From Clostridia bacterium (GTDB lineage: Bacteria; Bacillota; Clostridia; Oscillospirales; CAG-272): a stretch of DNA of 64,000 nt. The translations under genes and the position numbers were made by a program. The stretch covers positions 1 through 64,000 of the forward strand of contig JAFQUJ010000017.1 of assembly GCA_017408585.1 (NCBI GenBank), in the 5' to 3' direction. This document shows positions 26,112-34,873 of the stretch, piece after piece (position 1 is the stretch's first letter; each line of letters begins with the position of its first letter). The notes below the pieces were generated by a model. That model was not told where the DNA came from. It did not search any database and saw only the letters and a list, made by a program, of their open reading frames with translations.

Positions 26112-28871
26112 TTAGCAAATAATCTCTGCTGTGCTACCGCCACTCTTTTTCTTTTTGACGACGATTTGCTTTTCGATTTTCTCCTTTAGCTCGCTAACAT
26201 GAGATATAATTCCAACCAAACGGTTTCCGTCTGCTAGGCTATATAGCGCTCTCATTGCCTGAGATAAGGATTCCTCGTCGAGCGAGCCGAAGCCCTCGTC
26301 AACAAACATTGTATCAAGGCGCACGCCACCCGAGCTTGACTGAATTTCGTCGGATAGTCCAAGCGCAAGCGACAAGGACGCCTTAAAGGATTCTCCACCG
26401 GAAAGAGATCTAACATCGCGCTCTGTGCCATTATAGTGGTCAATTACATCAAGGTCAAGTCCTATTTGACGCTGACGCCCACCACTCTTGCGACGCTTTA
26501 GCTCGTATTGACCGCTTGACATTATCATAAGACGAGTGTTTGCTCTCGCAATTATTCTATCAAAGTAGGTCATTTGAATATAGGTTTCAAGCATTATTTT
26601 TTCCTTGCCCGAGAGTAAGCCATTGGCAGTGTCGGAGAGTGCCTTAACCCATGTGTATTTTTCTTCAAGCTCCTGAATAGAGGCAGATAATGCTTCGATT
26701 TTTTCAAGTGCGCTTTGGTTTGTGCTAAGCCTTACATTAACGCCATCTCGCTTATCCGTTAGCGTCTTCTTTTTAGCTATAAGCTCTTCCTTTTTCGCCC
26801 TTAGCTCATCCTCGTTTGCCTCGCTTGATTCGCTAAGCGTCTGCCTTAGGCTCTCGATTTTAGCTTTAAGCTCTGTAATTTTCTTATCACATTCGTCAAA
26901 GCTATTTTTTGCATTTTCAATCAAAAGCTTAATTTCCTTGTGGCTCTTTTCAAGCGTTGTCTTGTGGGCAATCGCCTCGTCCAAGCTATTGAATTTAAGG
27001 CTTGTCCTTGTCTGCTCAATTATCCTTGAAAGCTCCTCGGCAGCTGCCCTTTTTGCGCTTAGCTTCTTTTCAAGCTCAAGAATTTCGCTCTTGATTTTTT
27101 CAAGCTCGTCCTCACGAGACGGAATTATCCTTGATATCTCTTTCTGGCGCGAAATTTGCTCTTCCTTTTCTTTAAGAGCGATTTCTGTGTCAGCAAGCCG
27201 AGCCTCGATTTCCTTTAGCATACTAAGGATAGTGTCTTGCGCACCAAATGCGTCTGCGATTTCAAGCCTTTGTAGCTCCTCTAAAAGTCTATTGCTTCTT
27301 TCCTCGAGCGTTGCCTTAGCCTCAGCACAAGTCCCAGATAGCTTCACCATCTTATCGTGCGCGTCATCGCATTGGCGCTTTAGCTCCTTAAGATATGACT
27401 CTGTCGGTGCGCTCTCTGATGTGCAAGCGGGGCTTGGGTGAGCCATTGAGCCACATACAGGGCATGGCTCGTCAGCCTTTAGCTCCTTTGCCAAAATTCC
27501 TGCCTGCTCACGAAGGAAGGCGTTATAGCTGTTATTATAGCTATTTAGAAGCTCGTTATATTTTTCCTCGCTTGCCTTATATTTTTCTTGATTTTCAAAC
27601 AGCGCCTCTCTTGCCTTATCTGTGCTATCAATAAGCGCCAAAAGCTCTTTTAGGCGTGCTATTTTTTCTTCCAGCTCCTTTTTAGCCAAGAGTAGCTTTT
27701 GCTTTTTCTCGCCTGCTCCCTCAAGGGACAAAAGCTCCTCTCTTAGACGCTTGATTTCATTCTCTAATGCCTTAGCCTGCTCTGCTCGATTACCAAGCCT
27801 TTCGCTTATTTCGTCAATTTGCCCTTTTAGATTATCAAGATTACTTGTATTATTCTTAAATTCATTGTATTTTGGTAGCTCTGCCTCAATGAGCGCAATT
27901 TGCCTCAATAGCTCATCAAGCTCGCCCTGCCTCTTTTTCGCCTCTTCTAATTTTGTTTTAAGCTCAGCTAGGCGTTCTCTTTGACTGGCAAGCTCTGCCT
28001 CGCTATCCTCGATAGCTTTTTTGTTTTTTCGTTGATTATCAATTAGCGTAAGCGCCTTTTCGATTTCGTTTAGCGCCTTTTCCCACTCGTTAATATCGCA
28101 ATTTATCGCTTCAAGGAATCCTTTGTCCTCAGATATAATTTTGTTTATCAGCAAAATGGTATCACAAATTAACATTTCGCCTCTTTTAGCAAGAGCCAGC
28201 TCGACACTAAGAGGGCTATCCTCGTTTACCAAAAGCCCGTCTATGTATTGCTTTACGCTTTTTTTAGCGTCCTCTCTTTTATCGTTTAGCGCCCTTGTCT
28301 CATTAGATAAAAGATCCTGTAAGCGCTTATATGGCTCTGTCTTGAACAGGTGACGGAAGATTTCTATTCTATCCTTAGTAGGCGCTAGAAGTAGCTTTAA
28401 AAATTCGCCCTGCGCTATCATAGCAATTTGCAAAAATTGGTCACGATTAACGCCGATTATTTCCTCGATTGCGCCTGTGACCTCGTTTACCTTGGTAATA
28501 ACCTTGCCATCGGGCAAAATAAGGGTTGCCTCAGCGCTTTGCTTCGTTGTGCCCTCGCCCCTTGCCTTTGGGCGTTCATATTCGGGGACACGCCTTACTG
28601 TGTAGCGCTTCCCGTGGCAATCAAAAATTAACTCCACCTCGGTGGGAGTGTCGGGCGTTGCGTATTTTGAGCGAAGCATTTCGCCCCTTCTGTTAGCTCC
28701 GCTTGGCTCTCCATAGAGTGCATAAGCAATTCCGTCAAAAATGGTGGTTTTGCCCGCACCTGTGTCGCCTGTTATTAGATAAAGTCCGCTCTCGCCTAAG
28801 CTATCAAGGTCTAAAGTGGTCTTATTAGCGTATGGCCCAAAGGCGGACATTGTAAGCCTTATCGGTCTCAT
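26112..28871 (-). CDS. sbcC: DNA exonuclease subunit SbcC (Rad50-like)
   Basis: A 919-residue SMC-type ATPase of the SbcCD (Mre11-Rad50) nuclease, which opens hairpins and blocked double-strand ends. Walker A GDTGAGKT is at 35-42, with the Q-loop phrase IAQGEFLKLLLAPTKDR following; two long coiled coils flank the zinc hook CPVCGSMAHPSPAC near 470; the signature SLSGGES (about 825) and Walker B TMFVDEGFGSLDEES close the head. The start at 28871 overlaps the sbcD stop in an ATGA and has GGGAGGG before it; a 5-residue extension upstream would lie on that ribosome site. It is the last gene of the recQ-sbcD-sbcC operon. Confidence 0.93.
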   Translation of the reverse strand: MRPIRLTMSAFGPYANKTTLDLDSLGESGLYLITGDTGAGKTTIFDGIAYALYGEPSGANRRGEMLRSKYATPDTPTEVELIFDCHGKRYTVRRVPEYERPKARGEGTTKQSAEATLILPDGKVITKVNEVTGAIEEIIGVNRDQFLQIAMIAQGEFLKLLLAPTKDRIEIFRHLFKTEPYKRLQDLLSNETRALNDKREDAKKSVKQYIDGLLVNEDSPLSVELALAKRGEMLICDTILLINKIISEDKGFLEAINCDINEWEKALNEIEKALTLIDNQRKNKKAIEDSEAELASQRERLAELKTKLEEAKKRQGELDELLRQIALIEAELPKYNEFKNNTSNLDNLKGQIDEISERLGNRAEQAKALENEIKRLREELLSLEGAGEKKQKLLLAKKELEEKIARLKELLALIDSTDKAREALFENQEKYKASEEKYNELLNSYNNSYNAFLREQAGILAKELKADEPCPVCGSMAHPSPACTSESAPTESYLKELKRQCDDAHDKMVKLSGTCAEAKATLEERSNRLLEELQRLEIADAFGAQDTILSMLKEIEARLADTEIALKEKEEQISRQKEISRIIPSREDELEKIKSEILELEKKLSAKRAAAEELSRIIEQTRTSLKFNSLDEAIAHKTTLEKSHKEIKLLIENAKNSFDECDKKITELKAKIESLRQTLSESSEANEDELRAKKEELIAKKKTLTDKRDGVNVRLSTNQSALEKIEALSASIQELEEKYTWVKALSDTANGLLSGKEKIMLETYIQMTYFDRIIARANTRLMIMSSGQYELKRRKSGGRQRQIGLDLDVIDHYNGTERDVRSLSGGESFKASLSLALGLSDEIQSSSGGVRLDTMFVDEGFGSLDEESLSQAMRALYSLADGNRLVGIISHVSELKEKIEKQIVVKKKKSGGSTAEIIC

Positions 28872-30007
28872 TTCTCGCCCTCCCATACCTTTTCAATTAG
28901 CTTTCTTAGTAGCTCGAGCTGACTGTCGCTTAGCCCACTACCGTTTTGCTCCTCGTAGAGCTGAGCAAAGAGCTCCTCGGGTGATTTTCTTTCGACATCC
29001 TCGACGCCATCAAGGCTAGCGCTTGACCTTGTTCTTGCGTTGTCATAGTCAAGCCTCATGAGATTATGATAGATGGCTCTGAGCTTGCCGATGGCATCAA
29101 CAATATCGTCCTCGTCTGTTAAGGTTATATGAACATAGTCCTGTGTATAGCTTGTTCCATCATAAAAGCTTTTTAGGGTGATTTCCTCGTATTTTCCTCG
29201 TATTTCGACCATATCCCTCATTGGCGTAAGTGGGATTGTATCGACACAGAGCTCACCCTTTTTGCCAAGCTCGACAACAGTTACGGACTTTTTATCATTT
29301 ACCTCGCTAAATGAATATTTTAGGGGCGTTCCCGAGTATCTTATGCGCTCGCCTACGCAATTTTGAGGTCTGTGTATGTGTCCTAGCGCCACATAATCAA
29401 AATCGTCAAAAACGCTTGCATCGACATTATCCGTTCCACCAACTGAGAGCTCCTCGCTCTCGGTGCGCGATGCTCCTGTAACGAATTGATGCGTTATCAA
29501 GACATTTCGCTTTGATTTGTCAATTTCCATGTGCTCTATTGCCACACGGAGCGCATCTGTGTATGAATTTATGCTCTCATCATCAAAGACGCGATGCACA
29601 TGTATCGGCTTAACAAAGGGTAGCATATACACACATACCTCGCCATTTTCGTCCTTTAGGGTGATTGGCTCAACATTTCCGTTATATACGGGGGATATAT
29701 GTATTCCGCTTCCCTCTATGAGCCTTGACGCAAACGCAAGTCGCTCACAAGAGTCATGATTTCCACTAATTATAAACACAGGTAGCCCTCTTTTTGAGAG
29801 CTTAACCAAAAAATCGTCAAGCAGGGAAACTGCCTCGGCGCTTGGGACACTCTTATCGTAAACATCGCCTGCAATTATGACGCCATCGGGAGTGGTGCTG
29901 TCGATTATGGTCAAAATTTCCTTTAGGATGTATGCTTGGTCGTCTATCATGGAGTAATCGTTTACTCTTTTGCCAATGTGCAAATCCGACAGATGTATTA
30001 GCTTCAT
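28868..30007 (-). CDS. sbcD: DNA exonuclease subunit SbcD (Mre11-like)
   Basis: A 379-residue calcineurin-like metallophosphoesterase, the nuclease half of SbcCD. Metal ligands lie in SDLHIGK (D8, H10), AGDVYD (D48), SGNHDS (N83-H84) and ALGHIHRPQN. The C-terminal cap and the SbcC-binding helix follow. The stop overlaps the sbcC start by 4 nt, so the subunits are made in balance. It starts 12 nt after recQ. Confidence 0.93.
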   Translation of the reverse strand: MKLIHLSDLHIGKRVNDYSMIDDQAYILKEILTIIDSTTPDGVIIAGDVYDKSVPSAEAVSLLDDFLVKLSKRGLPVFIISGNHDSCERLAFASRLIEGSGIHISPVYNGNVEPITLKDENGEVCVYMLPFVKPIHVHRVFDDESINSYTDALRVAIEHMEIDKSKRNVLITHQFVTGASRTESEELSVGGTDNVDASVFDDFDYVALGHIHRPQNCVGERIRYSGTPLKYSFSEVNDKKSVTVVELGKKGELCVDTIPLTPMRDMVEIRGKYEEITLKSFYDGTSYTQDYVHITLTDEDDIVDAIGKLRAIYHNLMRLDYDNARTRSSASLDGVEDVERKSPEELFAQLYEEQNGSGLSDSQLELLRKLIEKVWEGEK

Positions 30008-30019
30008 ATTCTCTCCTTT

Positions 30020-32095
30020 TTATTCTTGATCGCTTGTGCTTGCAAGCACGAACGGGTAAACCGCCGATGCGCCCGCTTCTCTTAGCATATGTCCGCACAC
30101 GGTGAGCGTCCAGCGAGAGCTGAGGGTATCGTCAAGCAAAATTACAGGCGTGGGTGTGTCTGTAATTAGGCTAAAATTAGGCTTTAACGAATGTGCTCTC
30201 AGCGCATTTGCGCATCTGTGAGCGCCATTCTCCATTTCCGCTTGCTTTGGACAGATTTTTTTATCAAATGGCTCTAAAAGAGTAACGCCGAGCGCCTTGG
30301 AAAGTCGAAGGGCGAAATCCCTTATTTGCTCATTATTTGATGTTGGAATATAGGCAAGATGCATAATGCCCTTTTCCCTTACGAGTGGCAAAAGCAGCTC
30401 TGCGCTCTTTCCTACCAGCTCGTCCGTTATGCGCTCGCCCTGCTCGATACACCTTTTTACCTGCTCGCCATAGCCCACCTCGCCATATTGGCTAAGGCAA
30501 ATTCCCTCCTCGTTTGGAAGGTCAATCCTTGACGATGGTAGCTCGTCAAGCGCCGGCCACATTTTCCTTGGCTGAATTATTAGGCTTAGGTGGTTTATAT
30601 AGCTTGACGCAATTTCCTTGTATTCAAGGGATACCTCGGGTGACAAAAGAGGGCGTCCCAGACACCTTTCGCATCTGCCACATGGCGTTGCGCTATGGTC
30701 GTCTATGCAATTGACTATATATTTGCTAAAGCACTCACCCTGTGTCGCTAAATCGTACATTTGTCTTGCTTCAAGACGACGGGCGCTGATTATTGCGCTA
30801 TACCGTTCCTCGTCATAAAAAAGCTCCTTGCCTGTTGCGACATAGGCGTATTTTACCTTTTCGATTACCAGCTCATTTTCAAGATATTCGAGCGTGCGCT
30901 CTATTCTTCTTTTGCTTATATTAAGTGATGCCTCAATGGCTCTTGCCTTGATGCCCTTAGGTGCGCCTTTTATAAGAGCAAATATTGCCTCGGCGTCCTC
31001 TCTTGACGGGAAGATTGTGTCAATGAAATAGTTGACAATCGTCATGTCCTCTTTTCCATACATCAGGAAAACGCTTGCGTTATCTATGCTTCTTCCCGCC
31101 CTGCCTATTTGCTGATAATATGATACAATATTGGAGGGCATTTGATAGTGAATTACAAAGGCGATATCGCCCTTATCGTAGCCCATTCCGAGCTTTATTG
31201 TAGCGACGAGCGCCTTGATTTCATTGTTTTTGAACTTGCGCTCCGCCTCTATGTTTTGCTCCTCGCTACCCTTTTCGGAATAATAGGGCATAGCGCTAAC
31301 GCCATTTTTATTCAAGAAATCGGCAAGGTAGTCGCAATCGCGCTTGGTTAGGCAATATATAATTCCGCTTCCATCTAGCTTACCTATGTTTTCAAGTATC
31401 CAACCATAACGCTCCACCCTTGATGGCATATTTAGCACCTGTATTGAGAGTGTTTCTCTTGTAAGAGGGCCTCTAGAAATATACGCATCAGCCCCGAGCT
31501 GAGCCCTTAAATCCTCGATAACTCTATTATTTGCAGTGGCGGTGGTGGCAAGAATTGGGATTTTCTTGTCAAGGCGCGAAATTATTTCTCTTAGCCTTGA
31601 ATATTCAATTCTAAAATCGTGTCCCCAATCGGAGATACAATGCGCCTCGTCGATTACAAAAAGCCCGATTTTAGCGCCCTCAAGCTTCTCTCTTACCTCT
31701 TCCTTGAATAGTGTTTCGGGAGTTACGAGCACAAGGTCGATTTTGTTGCTTTTTATGTCCTTTAAAATTTCGTCATGGCGCTCGATGGTGGTTTTATTGA
31801 GCATTTCGCACCTAAGCCCTAAGCCTTGTCCTGCCTCCAGCTGATTTTGCATAAGCGCGAGAAGGGGACTGACAACTATTGTCACTCCCTCGCCATTTTC
31901 TCTTAAAAGCTTGGTGCATGTAAAATATACAAGGCTTTTTCCCCAGCCTGTGCGCTGAACAACGAGGGTGTGCTTTTTTGTCATGGTCGCCTCGATTGCC
32001 TCGTATTGACCCTCTCTAAAGCTTGCGCCCTCTCCCAGTAGCGTTTTTAATATTTTTTGCGCCTTTTCAAAAATTTCGTAATTGTTTATAATCAT
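30020..32095 (-). CDS. RecQ-like DNA helicase with C-terminal phosphoribosyltransferase-like domain
   Basis: A 691-residue superfamily-2 helicase. Walker A RTGWGKS is at 48-54, the DEAH box is in VIDEAHCISDWGHDFR, the helicase C-core is in LVATIKLGMGYDKGD and YYQQIGRAGRS, and a RecQ zinc cluster ends in PCGRCERC. No HRDC domain is visible. Instead the last 200 residues look like a phosphoribosyltransferase fold, with VILLDDTLSSRWTLT resembling its PRPP-binding loop. Similar fusions are known in Gram-positive bacteria, but the role of that domain is unclear. First gene of the repair operon; its promoter is at 32135-32163. Confidence 0.88.
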   Translation of the reverse strand: MIINNYEIFEKAQKILKTLLGEGASFREGQYEAIEATMTKKHTLVVQRTGWGKSLVYFTCTKLLRENGEGVTIVVSPLLALMQNQLEAGQGLGLRCEMLNKTTIERHDEILKDIKSNKIDLVLVTPETLFKEEVREKLEGAKIGLFVIDEAHCISDWGHDFRIEYSRLREIISRLDKKIPILATTATANNRVIEDLRAQLGADAYISRGPLTRETLSIQVLNMPSRVERYGWILENIGKLDGSGIIYCLTKRDCDYLADFLNKNGVSAMPYYSEKGSEEQNIEAERKFKNNEIKALVATIKLGMGYDKGDIAFVIHYQMPSNIVSYYQQIGRAGRSIDNASVFLMYGKEDMTIVNYFIDTIFPSREDAEAIFALIKGAPKGIKARAIEASLNISKRRIERTLEYLENELVIEKVKYAYVATGKELFYDEERYSAIISARRLEARQMYDLATQGECFSKYIVNCIDDHSATPCGRCERCLGRPLLSPEVSLEYKEIASSYINHLSLIIQPRKMWPALDELPSSRIDLPNEEGICLSQYGEVGYGEQVKRCIEQGERITDELVGKSAELLLPLVREKGIMHLAYIPTSNNEQIRDFALRLSKALGVTLLEPFDKKICPKQAEMENGAHRCANALRAHSLKPNFSLITDTPTPVILLDDTLSSRWTLTVCGHMLREAGASAVYPFVLASTSDQE

Positions 32096-32134
32096 TTTTG
32101 CTCCGTTTTATAGTTGTGGAGATTTGTTATTTTT

Positions 32135-32163
32135 AGTATAACACAAAATCGCCCTTGTAGCAA
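32135..32163 (-). promoter_or_regulatory. Promoter of the recQ-sbcDC operon
   Basis: Minus-strand TTGCTA (32163-32158), 17 nt, TATACT (32140-32135), about 40 nt before the recQ ATG. Confidence 0.6.
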
Positions 32164-32197
32164 GGGATAAATTAAAAGAGAGCTTATTTAAAAATAC

Positions 32198-32227
32198 AAA
32201 GAGCAGAAATTTTAATTTCTGCTCTTT
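32198..32227 (-). terminator. Terminator of the T7SS-like operon
   Basis: AAAGAGCAGAAATT (32198-32211) pairs with 32214-32227; on the minus strand the hairpin is followed by a T-rich stretch. It lies 14 nt behind the last gene of the 21-kb operon. Confidence 0.75.
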
Positions 32228-32241
32228 AAATATTATATTTT

Positions 32242-33072
32242 TTATAAAATACTATATCCAACGACCATAGCTATGCTATCGGCTACTCCAAAAAGGACAA
32301 ATGCGAGCACTATTGCAACAATTATTTTCACTATTGTAGAAATTCTGTTGCTCTTTAGCTCCATTTTTCTGCCAAAGATTATCATTAAGACAATCGAGGC
32401 AACAAAAAGCAAAATCGGGCAAAGCGAGCCAACCAAGGCAAAGGCTAGGTATGATAGGAAAAACAGTAAGAATCTAAGCACGAAGTACGCAATTAAAAAC
32501 GCAATTGCTCCCACCGGTAATATGAATATATTGACCTTCTCCAAAATAGTAAGGATTGTATCCACGAAGCCAAATTTTTTCGTACAGATTATTATTGCCA
32601 CCACTAAGCACACCGCAACTAAACCAAGGGTAATAAAAGCTGAAAGAGCTCCCTCTCCCTCAATATCTTGTGGTAAGAAATATCTAAGTGACGAGGATGG
32701 AATAAGCTCCTCGGCAACCCATTCAAGAGCGCCTATTGGTATTAAGAACAGCGTTACCACGAGCGATAAAACGGTTGCAAAAATGAGAGGAAGGTTTACC
32801 CATCTTGCGCGTTGGCGATCCCTCTTTTTTCTTGCCTCAACATCTCGCTCTGTTGCAAGACGCGCTCTTTCGGTGCGCTGTATCTCGCTTAGTGCGTTAT
32901 TGAATTTGGATTTTTCTTGCCCTAGGCGAGAATAATACGCATTTCTTTTTCTTGAATAGCTATCCGTGTTATCGGTTGAATATGTACCTATCAGCGGTCT
33001 TATCGTGTTGCCTGTCAGCATATCACGATAACTCACCGAGGTTTCCTTTAATATTGAGTCTTTAAAATCCAT
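32242..33072 (-). CDS. Multi-spanning membrane protein with the shared N-terminal module
   Basis: A 276-residue membrane protein, last gene of the T7SS-like operon. Residues 1-75 are a divergent copy of the module shared with the three genes upstream: SYRDMLTGNTIRPL corresponds to KYIQMLDGSTPPPY, and YSRKRNAYYSRLGQEKSKFN to YSSKRDRYYNRLSQERSEFN. A basic stretch (residues 75-90) and about six hydrophobic helices follow, starting at WVNLPLIFATVLSLVVTLFL. There is no outer domain. It could be a channel or anchor component of the apparatus rather than a client (inference). No known family recognised. It lies 10 nt behind the Hint gene. Confidence 0.72.
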   Translation of the reverse strand: MDFKDSILKETSVSYRDMLTGNTIRPLIGTYSTDNTDSYSRKRNAYYSRLGQEKSKFNNALSEIQRTERARLATERDVEARKKRDRQRARWVNLPLIFATVLSLVVTLFLIPIGALEWVAEELIPSSSLRYFLPQDIEGEGALSAFITLGLVAVCLVVAIIICTKKFGFVDTILTILEKVNIFILPVGAIAFLIAYFVLRFLLFFLSYLAFALVGSLCPILLFVASIVLMIIFGRKMELKSNRISTIVKIIVAIVLAFVLFGVADSIAMVVGYSIL

Positions 33073-33082
33073 AATGTCCTCT

Positions 33083-34846
33083 CTATTTTACAGAATTTGG
33101 GTCATAATATAGCTTTATAAGTCCCAAGAGCCTTGTATATGTAAACTCTCCCCTTGCAATTGCTACCTTATAATATTTGAATGGGAAAATTTGATAAACC
33201 TCATATGGAACATATTCCTTGAAGTCATCATAGGTAAACAATCCGTATCTTTCAATATCGGCAAGCATTTTTTCCTCGTCGTATTTCATACTGCTGTCAT
33301 ACTCGAACAGATTTGCCATTCCGGCAGATAGAGTCAGTATGTCATTTGCGACAAGATTAATGTGCCAAATTGATGCGGGATTGTAAATTTTTGTTAGCTC
33401 CCTTGTTATGCTAACGCCCTCAAGAGTTGTCTCGGCGCTAACGATTTTATCGCCTTGATGCTCAATACACGCAAATCGATGACCGATAAAGTCGCTTGCG
33501 TTTTCTACATTTAAGTAAACATAGCGATTTAGATCCTTATCAAAAAGCCCATGCTCGTCAATTATTTTTAGCTCTTTTCCGTTTGAGAATGTTAAGGCTA
33601 TTACATCAAAATAATCAGCGGGAGTGTTTGCGTGAATGTTTGCAAGAAGCGCCTGAGGCTCATATTTTCCACTTTCATGGTTAAATACTAGGAGAACATC
33701 ACCCACCTCTAGCTCCTCGACGAGCTTTGTCGTTCCATCATAAAGCACAATCTCTGTGCCCGGAGCGATACAGCCCGGGTCAGAGCTACGAGCTGAGAAG
33801 CTCATATTCTTTTCTAGCGTAAAGGTATATGGGTAGCTTGAGCTTGTACCATTTACGCTAAATGATTTGTCTGAATAATAATGCTCAACATTAACAGTTA
33901 TCTTTGTGCCACACTGCACCTCAAGCTTTTCGCCCGATTTTGGCGTTACATTTGTACCATTATAGCTTACTATATAGCTTGCATTACTTGCGGAAAAGCT
34001 GAGTGTTGCCCATTTTTTATCTCTAAATATCGCCCTTGCGGTGTACCAGCCATCAAGCTCTATCTTTTCGCCTGCACGATATTTTTCTCCATCAATCTCC
34101 CAATAATCAAAGGTGTATCGAATGAAATGGTCTTCCTTGATATCGTCAGATTTTTTAAGTGTTGGAAGAGTATATGTAGAGCCTTTTTCGGTATAAATTA
34201 TTTCTCTGCGATCTGCACCAACCAGAACAAGCTTTCCCTTGCCCAAATTGGCAATCAAGTTGGAAACATTTATCATCACAATGATTAAAGTAATCGCCAA
34301 AACAACAATAGCTATTATATTATATTTTTTAACGCCAACTGTGTTTGTACGATTTATATATCGTTCGTTACGATACATTTTTACATTGAGGAAAATTGCC
34401 GATACCGCAAGGCATAAAATACAGAAAACAACATACAAAAAGATAACAAATCCAAGCTCCATGCCGATATCATATTGTATCTTATCCATCAGTCCGTGCG
34501 ATTCGTTAAACACATCAAGACCGACCAAAAGAGCCACAAGCACAGGAAGGATAAAAATTATCGTCCTTATGGCCTGTCTTTTCTTGAATTTTGCACGAGC
34601 TTTTCCCTCAAGAGCATTATTTTCAGCCATTAGGCGAAGATTTTCCGTGTCTACAACCTTGTTTAAGGCGTTATTAAATTCGCTTCTCTCCTGAGATAGT
34701 CGATTATAGTATCGGTCACGCTTGCTTGAATAAGCGCGCGTTGCATCGAGCTCTAGCTCCCCCTCGTATGGCGAGGGGGTTGAGCCGTCAAACATTTGAA
34801 CATATTTTCTGTTGGTTTCTTGTCTTACTGTTTGTCTGAAGTTCAT
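33083..34846 (-). CDS. Membrane protein with shared N-terminal module and Hint (hedgehog/intein) domain
   Basis: 587 residues. The shared module (1-70: KYVQMFDGSTPSPYEG, YSSKRDRYYNRLSQERSEFN) is followed by three membrane helices (about 90-200), which place the rest outside if the N-terminus is inside. A beta-rich region follows, with one InlB-type repeat (FDYWEIDGEKYRAGEKIEL). At C359 a Hint domain starts: CIAPGTEIVLYDGTTKLVEE, LEVGDVLLVFN, and DEHGLFD as the histidine block. The usual splice-end HN pair is absent, so any self-processing would cut at the N-side of C359 rather than splice. A helical tail of about 100 residues ends the protein. Hint domains in secreted proteins release or attach segments; that role here is inference. 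Confidence 0.78.
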   Translation of the reverse strand: MNFRQTVRQETNRKYVQMFDGSTPSPYEGELELDATRAYSSKRDRYYNRLSQERSEFNNALNKVVDTENLRLMAENNALEGKARAKFKKRQAIRTIIFILPVLVALLVGLDVFNESHGLMDKIQYDIGMELGFVIFLYVVFCILCLAVSAIFLNVKMYRNERYINRTNTVGVKKYNIIAIVVLAITLIIVMINVSNLIANLGKGKLVLVGADRREIIYTEKGSTYTLPTLKKSDDIKEDHFIRYTFDYWEIDGEKYRAGEKIELDGWYTARAIFRDKKWATLSFSASNASYIVSYNGTNVTPKSGEKLEVQCGTKITVNVEHYYSDKSFSVNGTSSSYPYTFTLEKNMSFSARSSDPGCIAPGTEIVLYDGTTKLVEELEVGDVLLVFNHESGKYEPQALLANIHANTPADYFDVIALTFSNGKELKIIDEHGLFDKDLNRYVYLNVENASDFIGHRFACIEHQGDKIVSAETTLEGVSITRELTKIYNPASIWHINLVANDILTLSAGMANLFEYDSSMKYDEEKMLADIERYGLFTYDDFKEYVPYEVYQIFPFKYYKVAIARGEFTYTRLLGLIKLYYDPNSVK

Positions 34847-34873
34847 GGTTAAATCTCCGATGGCTTTATATCA

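Noticed and set aside
26722-27441. Long open frame of 239 codons on the plus strand
   Set aside because: It is antisense to the SbcC coiled coil, rich in Ser/Leu as expected from the reverse of Glu/Lys codons, with no ribosome site or known domain.
32273-32935. Open frame of 220 codons on the plus strand
   Set aside because: Antisense to the last gene of the T7SS-like operon, no ribosome site, low-complexity Ser/Thr/Ile sequence.
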